DNA of 31,183 nt. Origin: DATDPY01 sp964395765 (lineage in GTDB: Bacteria; Bacteroidota; Bacteroidia; Cytophagales; Cyclobacteriaceae). Shown here in pieces: positions 27,155 to 31,183 of the stretch (positions are counted from its first letter, which is position 1; each line of letters begins with the position of its first letter). Position numbers and translations under genes: made by a program. The DNA lies in the NCBI GenBank assembly GCA_964395765.1, contig CAYNCU010000016.1, positions 1 to 31,183 on the forward strand. Reading direction: 5' to 3'. Below the pieces are notes generated by a model. It saw only the letters and a list, made by a program, of their open reading frames with translations, was not told the origin of the DNA and ran no database searches.

Positions 27155-28189
27155 CTAAACATAGTTGATATAATTTTCCCATTTTTCGAGGAGCGATTTG
27201 AATTCAGGGGGAAGTGAAGATTCGAATTGCATTTTTTTTCCCGTAGCCGGATGAATAAATCCAATCGTAGCCGCATGTAATGCCTGGCGGGGCAGGATTT
27301 TAAAACAATTTTCTACAAAAGATTTATATTTAGAAAAAACGGTGCCCTTGATGATTTTATCGCCGCCATAAGTGGAATCATTAAATAAGGGGTGTCCAAG
27401 GTATTTCATATGAGCCCTGATCTGGTGTGTTCTCCCTGTTTCCAAACGGCATTCAAGCAATGACACATACCTTAAATCCTTGATTATTTTATAGTGGGTA
27501 ACAGCCCCTTTGCCCTGATCATTTTCGGGAAATGCCGTGACCACCCTTCTGTCTTTGGGGCTTCTGCCGAGGTTAACGGATATGGTTCCCTGTGCCTGTT
27601 CGGGAACACCCCACACAAGAGCAAGGTACATCCGTTCAACCGTGTGATAATAAAATTGCCGGGCCAGTTGGTTCAGTGCATTTTCATTTTTGGCAACGAC
27701 CAGCAAGCCGGAAGTATCCTTATCAATCCGGTGAACCAGGCCGGGTCTGAATTCATCAGGCTTTGAGGTAGGTAAATTCCGGAAATGGTAAATTAAACCG
27801 TTAACAAGTGTGCCCGTCCAGTTCTGATAAGCAGGGTGCACGACCATCCCCGCGGGTTTATTGATAACCATTAAATCTTCATCCTCGTAAACAATGTCCA
27901 GTGGAATGTTTTCAGCCTTAATATCGGTATCCCGTGGAGGCTGTGGCAATGAAATGATAATAAGATCCGCGGGTCTTATTTTGTAATTTGATTTAGTAAT
28001 ATTCCCATTTACTTTGACAAATCCTTCCTGTATGGCAAACTGGATTTTATTCCGTGTAACGTGCTGTAGGTGTTCTGAAAGATATTTATCGATCCTTACA
28101 GGACGTTGCCCCGGGTCGACTTCAATCCGGTGCCGTTCGAAAAGCTCATCGGAATCCTCCTCAGGAAGGAAGTTCGGTTCTTCCATCAT
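27155..28189 (-). CDS. rluD: 23S rRNA pseudouridine synthase, RluD/RluA family
   Basis: A 344-aa pseudouridine synthase. An S4 RNA-binding domain lies at about 28-85 (RIDKYLSEHLQHVTRNKIQ), followed by the catalytic RluA-type domain. The catalytic aspartate is Asp156 in GLVHRIDKDTSGLLVVAK. LETGRTHQIRAHMKYLGHPL and the C-terminal RQALHAATIGFIHP are typical. RluD modifies helix 69 of 23S rRNA (uridines 1911, 1915, 1917 in E. coli) during 50S maturation. S4 plus length favours RluD over RluA or RluC, but the exact site is inferred. Two adjacent ATGs open the gene. The first directly follows the TAA of the upstream lipoprotein gene, giving TAAATGATG and probable translational coupling. Confidence 0.93.
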   Translation of the reverse strand: MMEEPNFLPEEDSDELFERHRIEVDPGQRPVRIDKYLSEHLQHVTRNKIQFAIQEGFVKVNGNITKSNYKIRPADLIIISLPQPPRDTDIKAENIPLDIVYEDEDLMVINKPAGMVVHPAYQNWTGTLVNGLIYHFRNLPTSKPDEFRPGLVHRIDKDTSGLLVVAKNENALNQLARQFYYHTVERMYLALVWGVPEQAQGTISVNLGRSPKDRRVVTAFPENDQGKGAVTHYKIIKDLRYVSLLECRLETGRTHQIRAHMKYLGHPLFNDSTYGGDKIIKGTVFSKYKSFVENCFKILPRQALHAATIGFIHPATGKKMQFESSLPPEFKSLLEKWENYINYV

Positions 28190-29065
28190 TTAATCATCAT
28201 TAGAAATACTATAAGCCATTATACGGTTGTCGTTGAAAGTCGGGACCAGCAATATTTTCGTATCGATCATATAATTAATATCCGCCGAATTTATTTTTTT
28301 ATCGCGGGTATCGAGAATTTCTGATTTATTACCGTCGCTGTCAATGAAAAATATCTCGCCTTCCCAATTGGAAACGAAAAAATTGCCTATTCCATCCGGT
28401 GCGACACCGTCCGCCGCCCCAACTCCGGTTGCAATAACGGAGATGGTTTTATCATCAATATTGATAGACTGGAATTCCTTGCTCCCTGAACTGGCATGCC
28501 ATAAAATATCACCGTCGAAATATAATCCGTTAGGACTGTTAAGGGAATCACTTTCAAGCCAAACTGAGCTGTTACCGTCTTTAAGATAATAAATCCGGTT
28601 GGTTTGCGAATCTGAAATGTAAATGCCACCTTCATTATCAATCGTGAGATCATTAAGGAATTTTGACCCCTGGATGGGATAAAAAGCGGAAATAGAATCA
28701 TGGTCAAGATCTATTTCCACAACCCTGTTAATATCCGCTACATATAATTTATTTTTATATACATCCATTCCTTTGGGAGCATTCAGCCCGTTGATCCAAT
28801 GCAATCCAAGAATTTTACCCTCCGGATTTAGCTTTGACATGAACCCGTTGCCATCTATGTCGGCAGGCCCACCATTAATATTTGATACATACAATGCTTT
28901 CCTGGCTTTATCGAAAAATACGGATTCAGGAGATTTAAAAACCGAGTCTGTAGCCCATGCCTGTTTCGTTGTAATTTGGTAATTTATTTTTTCCGATGCC
29001 TGTTTTTTGGAATGACATGAAATTAACATCAAGAAAATTGCCGGATAAATTAATAATCTTTTCAT
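28190..29065 (-). CDS. SMP-30/NHL-like beta-propeller lipoprotein
   Basis: Predicted exported lipoprotein of 291 aa: MKRLLIYPAIFLMLISC with lipobox Cys17. The mature part repeats a propeller pattern, with units such as KALYVSNINGG, GMDVYKNKLYVADINRV, GGIYISDSQTNRIYYL, SPNGLYFDGDILW and GNFFVSNWEGEIFFID. The Asn/Asp-rich loops (LNDLTID, SPNGLYF) are those of SMP-30/gluconolactonase-type propellers, some of which bind calcium and hydrolyse lactones. Activity is not evident from the sequence. It is the first gene of a two-gene unit with rluD, its stop abutting the rluD ATG. A 7-bp hairpin (CTTTTAT/ATAAAAG, 29082-29101) lies just upstream of its start. Confidence 0.87.
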   Translation of the reverse strand: MKRLLIYPAIFLMLISCHSKKQASEKINYQITTKQAWATDSVFKSPESVFFDKARKALYVSNINGGPADIDGNGFMSKLNPEGKILGLHWINGLNAPKGMDVYKNKLYVADINRVVEIDLDHDSISAFYPIQGSKFLNDLTIDNEGGIYISDSQTNRIYYLKDGNSSVWLESDSLNSPNGLYFDGDILWHASSGSKEFQSINIDDKTISVIATGVGAADGVAPDGIGNFFVSNWEGEIFFIDSDGNKSEILDTRDKKINSADINYMIDTKILLVPTFNDNRIMAYSISNDD

Positions 29066-29232
29066 AAGCTAAACCTTTAATCTTTTATAATGACATAAAA
29101 GTTTATAACAATTAGATTGAAGTAAAATTACGCTGATTCCGATATTTTACATGTATTGGACATTTCAGGGTGAATTGGTCAGGAATAAATACTTTAGTAA
29201 AATAGTTAATTCCGGGTAATAAACTTTAGCCC

Positions 29233-29333
29233 GCCTTCACGTTCCACTTCGACAGACGAGAAGGCTGTGGTATAATTCCCCGGAGCGCTGCTCCGGAAAT
29301 TCGGGTCCGGGGCTTGCCTTGGGGTTAAATACC
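29233..29333. repeat. GC-rich multi-hairpin element
   Basis: About 100 bp at roughly 57-60% G+C inside a spacer that is otherwise strongly AT-rich. It contains stems GCCTTC/GAAGGC (29233-29238 with 29260-29265), GGTAT/ATACC (29269-29273 with 29329-29333), and, inside the latter, a perfect 7-bp stem CCGGAGC/GCTCCGG (29280-29286 with 29290-29296) closed by a 3-nt loop. The flanks of the inner stem (AATT on both sides) extend the symmetry. Composition and nested symmetry resemble REP/MITE-type dispersed repeats or a structured RNA. Copy number elsewhere in the genome cannot be seen from one window. Confidence 0.5.
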
Positions 29334-29423
29334 TTTTATTTCAATTTTATTTTTAACGAGGATTAAATTGAATTAAGCTTTATTATTAAAGATATACTTT
29401 TTAACTTGAAAGCCGATAAAATC

Positions 29424-29452
29424 TATATTTCTCATGTAGAGGGAGAAATATA
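29424..29452. repeat. 10-bp inverted repeat, 9-nt loop
   Basis: TATATTTCTC (29424-29433) and GAGAAATATA (29443-29452) are perfect inverse copies. They lie about 92 nt upstream of the thioredoxin-like gene. No T-run follows, so it is not a typical terminator; operator or mRNA leader structure is possible. Confidence 0.55.
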
Positions 29453-29544
29453 AGCCCAGCGTTCCAGATTACTATTATAATTTCCAGTCAGAATTTTGGT
29501 TTGTGTCGGAAATGATATGTTGTCGCAAAGCTATACTATGACGC

Positions 29545-30033
29545 ATGCATAAAAAGAGCTTGAATTTAATTTTCGGAATTTTGATAGGGTTTTCCTTTCC
29601 GATGGTTAGCTGTGCCCAATCCATTGAAGTAATTGATACAGCAGGACTTGGGAAAATCATTCATGAAAAAGATAATAAAATCCATATCATAAATTTCTGG
29701 GCCACCTGGTGTAAGCCCTGTGTACAGGAATTACCCTATTTTGAGAATGTAAATAACAAGGCTAATGCGGAAGTAATCCTGGTAAGTCTTGATTTCCTGG
29801 AAGACCTTGATACAAAGGTTAAAGATTTTATTGTCAATCATGACATTTTGTCCCGCGTTTGCCTTCTGGATAACATTGATTATAATTCATGGATTAACCA
29901 TGTGGATAATTCCTGGTCGGGGGCAATCCCTGCCACTTTGCTGATCAACTCAAATACGGGCAAAAAAATATTTATTGAACGACAACTTAAGGACGGCGAA
30001 CTGGATAATATGATCAAGGTATTAGACGATTAA
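29545..30033 (+). CDS. Exported TlpA/ResA-like thioredoxin-fold protein
   Basis: A 162-aa thiol-disulfide oxidoreductase-like protein with an N-terminal leader (MHKKSLNLIFGILIGFSF). The active site is WCKPC (Cys56, Cys59) inside NFWATWCKPCVQELPYF, and the cis-proline is in GAIPATLL. Leader cleavage could be by signal peptidase I after SCAQ, or it may be a lipoprotein at Cys23 (MVSC, a poor lipobox). It would act outside the inner membrane, reducing or exchanging disulfides, as ResA/TlpA does in cytochrome c maturation; no cytochrome gene is nearby. The start ATG at 29545 precedes the basic leader. The following gene begins 17 nt downstream and encodes another thioredoxin fold. Confidence 0.9.
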   Translation: MHKKSLNLIFGILIGFSFPMVSCAQSIEVIDTAGLGKIIHEKDNKIHIINFWATWCKPCVQELPYFENVNNKANAEVILVSLDFLEDLDTKVKDFIVNHDILSRVCLLDNIDYNSWINHVDNSWSGAIPATLLINSNTGKKIFIERQLKDGELDNMIKVLDD

Positions 30034-30050
30034 CGTTAAATAAACAAGCT

Positions 30051-30662
30051 ATGAAACCTTTATTCACCATCATTTTACTAATCCTTACAAATTTGCACTG
30101 GCAGAATACAGAACAATCCGGAGGTTACCAGGTAGGTGATTTTGCCGGTGATTTCCATCTTAAGAATGTGGATGGAAAAATGGTATCAATGAATGATTTT
30201 ACAAATGCCAAAGGATTTATAATTGCTTTTACATGCAATACATGCCCTTTTGCTATTTTGTATGAGCAAAGAATAATTAATTTGGCAAATACTTATGCCC
30301 CTCAGGGATATCCCCTGATCGCAATTAATCCGAATGATGCCTCTATTCAACCCGGCGATTCTTACGAGAATATGCAAAGGAGGGCGCAAGATAAAGATTA
30401 CCCTTTTCCTTACCTCGTGGATGAAACGCAGGAAACCACTAAAAAATTTGGTGCCACCAATACCCCTCACTTATTCATCCTGAAAAAGGAAGGAGAGAAA
30501 TACAAGGTAATGTACATTGGAGCCATTGATAATAACCCGAAAGACGCTAATAAAGCTACAAGGCATTATGTAGAGGAAGCTATGCGACAAATCATCTCGG
30601 GACAACCGGTAATGGAACCGGTAACAAAAGCAATCGGTTGCGGTATAAGGTGGAAAATGTGA
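30051..30662 (+). CDS. Exported AhpC/TSA-type thioredoxin family protein
   Basis: A 203-aa protein with a short hydrophobic leader (MKPLFTIILLILTNLHW), a redoxin N-terminal motif (GDFAGDFHLKNVDGK) and active site FTCNTCPFA (Cys62, Cys65). The cis-proline lies in TNTPHLFIL. The CNTC pair differs from the WCxPC of classic thioredoxins. A conserved-looking end, AIGCGIRWKM, carries a third cysteine. This resembles a widespread but little-studied 'thioredoxin family protein' group, probably periplasmic. It is 17 nt after the TlpA-like gene and likely cotranscribed with it. Peroxidase or disulfide-reductase activity is inferred from fold only. Confidence 0.88.
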   Translation: MKPLFTIILLILTNLHWQNTEQSGGYQVGDFAGDFHLKNVDGKMVSMNDFTNAKGFIIAFTCNTCPFAILYEQRIINLANTYAPQGYPLIAINPNDASIQPGDSYENMQRRAQDKDYPFPYLVDETQETTKKFGATNTPHLFILKKEGEKYKVMYIGAIDNNPKDANKATRHYVEEAMRQIISGQPVMEPVTKAIGCGIRWKM

Positions 30663-30701
30663 TTTACTGCACTACAATTCTCTATTTATCAAACGAGCCT
30701 T

Positions 30702-30719
30702 TGTAATTTTAAAATTACA
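30702..30719. repeat. 18-bp perfect palindrome
   Basis: TGTAATTTTAAAATTACA is identical to its own reverse complement. It lies 40 nt after the stop of the redoxin gene and 59 nt before the ATG of the LOG-type gene. The symmetry and promoter-proximal position would suit a dimeric repressor site. There is no T-run for a terminator. A TTTG (30700-30703) overlaps its left edge and could be a -33 element, but no matching -7 element is evident. Confidence 0.5.
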
Positions 30720-30778
30720 GAAGCAATATTGCCGGCGTGAATTAACCATTACGCTTAAAATTCGTTTTATTACTGATC

Positions 30779-31183
30779 ATGAATAGAAAAATACAGGTAG
30801 CGGTAGTCGGTGATTATGGGGCCGGGAAAAAAGAATGTGATTTTGCCTATGAAGCCGGAAAAGTGATGGCGGAAAGAGATCTTACCGTTCTTACAGGCGG
30901 AAAAGGAGGAGTTATGGAGGCAGCAGGGAAAGGAGCCCTTGAAAAAGGCGGCCGCGTGGTGGGTATACTTCCGTCGGCTTTTCCGGGAGAATCCAATGAG
31001 TACTGTTCTATTCGTATTGCTACCGGCCTTGGTCATGGCCGAAATGCTATCATCGCCTCTTCAGCGGATATAATTGTAGCCATAGGCGGCAGGGCGGGGA
31101 CACTCACTGAAATTGCCTTCGGCTGGGTTTTCGATAAGCCAATTATTGCGATTAAAGGATTCGGTGGATGGTCGGAAGAATTG
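30779..31183 (+). CDS. LOG family protein, TIGR00725-like (3' partial)
   Basis: An open frame of 135 codons running off the right window edge. It begins MNRKIQVAVVGDYGAGKKE, then shows VLTGGKGGVMEAAGKGAL, VVGILPS and GRNAIIASSADIIVAIGG. The PGGxGTxxE motif of LOG proteins appears in the variant form GGRAGTLTE (103-111), typical of the TIGR00725 branch. GHGRNAII supplies the conserved arginine-containing helix. This branch is related to nucleoside-monophosphate phosphoribohydrolases and molybdenum-cofactor carrier proteins, and its own function is unclear. It lies 116 bp after the redoxin gene, with a perfect palindrome between. About 15-30 residues are probably missing at the C-terminus. Confidence 0.9.
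   Translation, partial: MNRKIQVAVVGDYGAGKKECDFAYEAGKVMAERDLTVLTGGKGGVMEAAGKGALEKGGRVVGILPSAFPGESNEYCSIRIATGLGHGRNAIIASSADIIVAIGGRAGTLTEIAFGWVFDKPIIAIKGFGGWSEEL

Larger units (their letters stand above)
29066..29544. other. 479-bp gene-free region between divergent genes
   Basis: No credible open frame on either strand. From left to right it holds a small hairpin (29082-29101) in the leader of the propeller lipoprotein, AT-rich sequence, the GC-rich folded element at 29233-29333, more AT-rich sequence, and an AT-rich hairpin at 29424-29452. As the flanking genes diverge, it must also contain promoters for both, though no clear consensus was found. Confidence 0.7.

Noticed and set aside
1..31183. 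CRISPR arrays, prophage, insertion sequences, toxin-antitoxin or defence genes
   Set aside because: No regular spaced repeats, transposase or phage-like motifs and no defence-type protein motifs were found in any frame.

Overview
The window reads as a chromosomal scaffold from a member of the Bacteroidota. Pointers to this are a propeller-Y_Y_Y sensor kinase, lipoproteins with Bacteroidota-style leaders, a DUF3127 protein, a DUF5060-type secreted glycan enzyme, weak or absent Shine-Dalgarno sequences and AT-rich spacers. It carries mostly housekeeping and central-metabolism genes, 26 in all. Two are cut by the window edges: the sensor kinase at the left and a LOG-family protein at the right. 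One run of 10 N sits inside gltB. I see no rRNA, tRNA, CRISPR array, prophage or recognisable transposase.

Layout: (1) 1-4557: sensor histidine kinase, then a class IV aminotransferase, meeting a convergent cysM tail to tail with an 8-nt overlap. (2) 4802-10824: a tightly packed plus-strand run of polA, a secreted DUF5060-type glycan-active lipoprotein, a DUF3052 protein (ATGA overlap) and a threonine dehydratase/serine racemase-like enzyme. (3) 11019-12885: a single-domain response regulator converging, with one base between the stops, on a 482-aa helical protein of unknown function. (4) 13045-19068: minus-strand gltB-gltD, the two glutamate synthase subunits. (5) 19344-22596: minus-strand prc (tail-specific protease) followed by an argD-type aminotransferase. 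(6) 22719-24764: methyltransferase, small hypothetical gene, mgsA and a LOG-family protein. (7) 24879-27009: TSUP permease, PPK2 kinase and a DUF3127 protein. (8) 27155-29065: minus-strand propeller lipoprotein coupled to rluD. (9) 29066-29544: a 479-bp gene-free spacer with an unusual GC-rich structured element. (10) 29545-31183: two exported thioredoxin-fold proteins and the partial LOG gene.

Nitrogen and amino-acid metabolism is the main theme: GOGAT, ArgD, CysM, a class IV aminotransferase and a Ser/Thr-acting PLP enzyme. Genome maintenance (polA), envelope proteolysis and thiol chemistry (Prc, thioredoxin folds) and polyphosphate/nucleotide metabolism (PPK2, LOG) are also present. I found no clearly new multi-gene system. 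The points most worth following are: the gltB gap, which is an assembly artefact resolvable by eye; the SSB-like acidic tip on the DUF3127 protein; the GC-rich folded spacer element; and the uncharacterised 482-aa protein facing an orphan response regulator.
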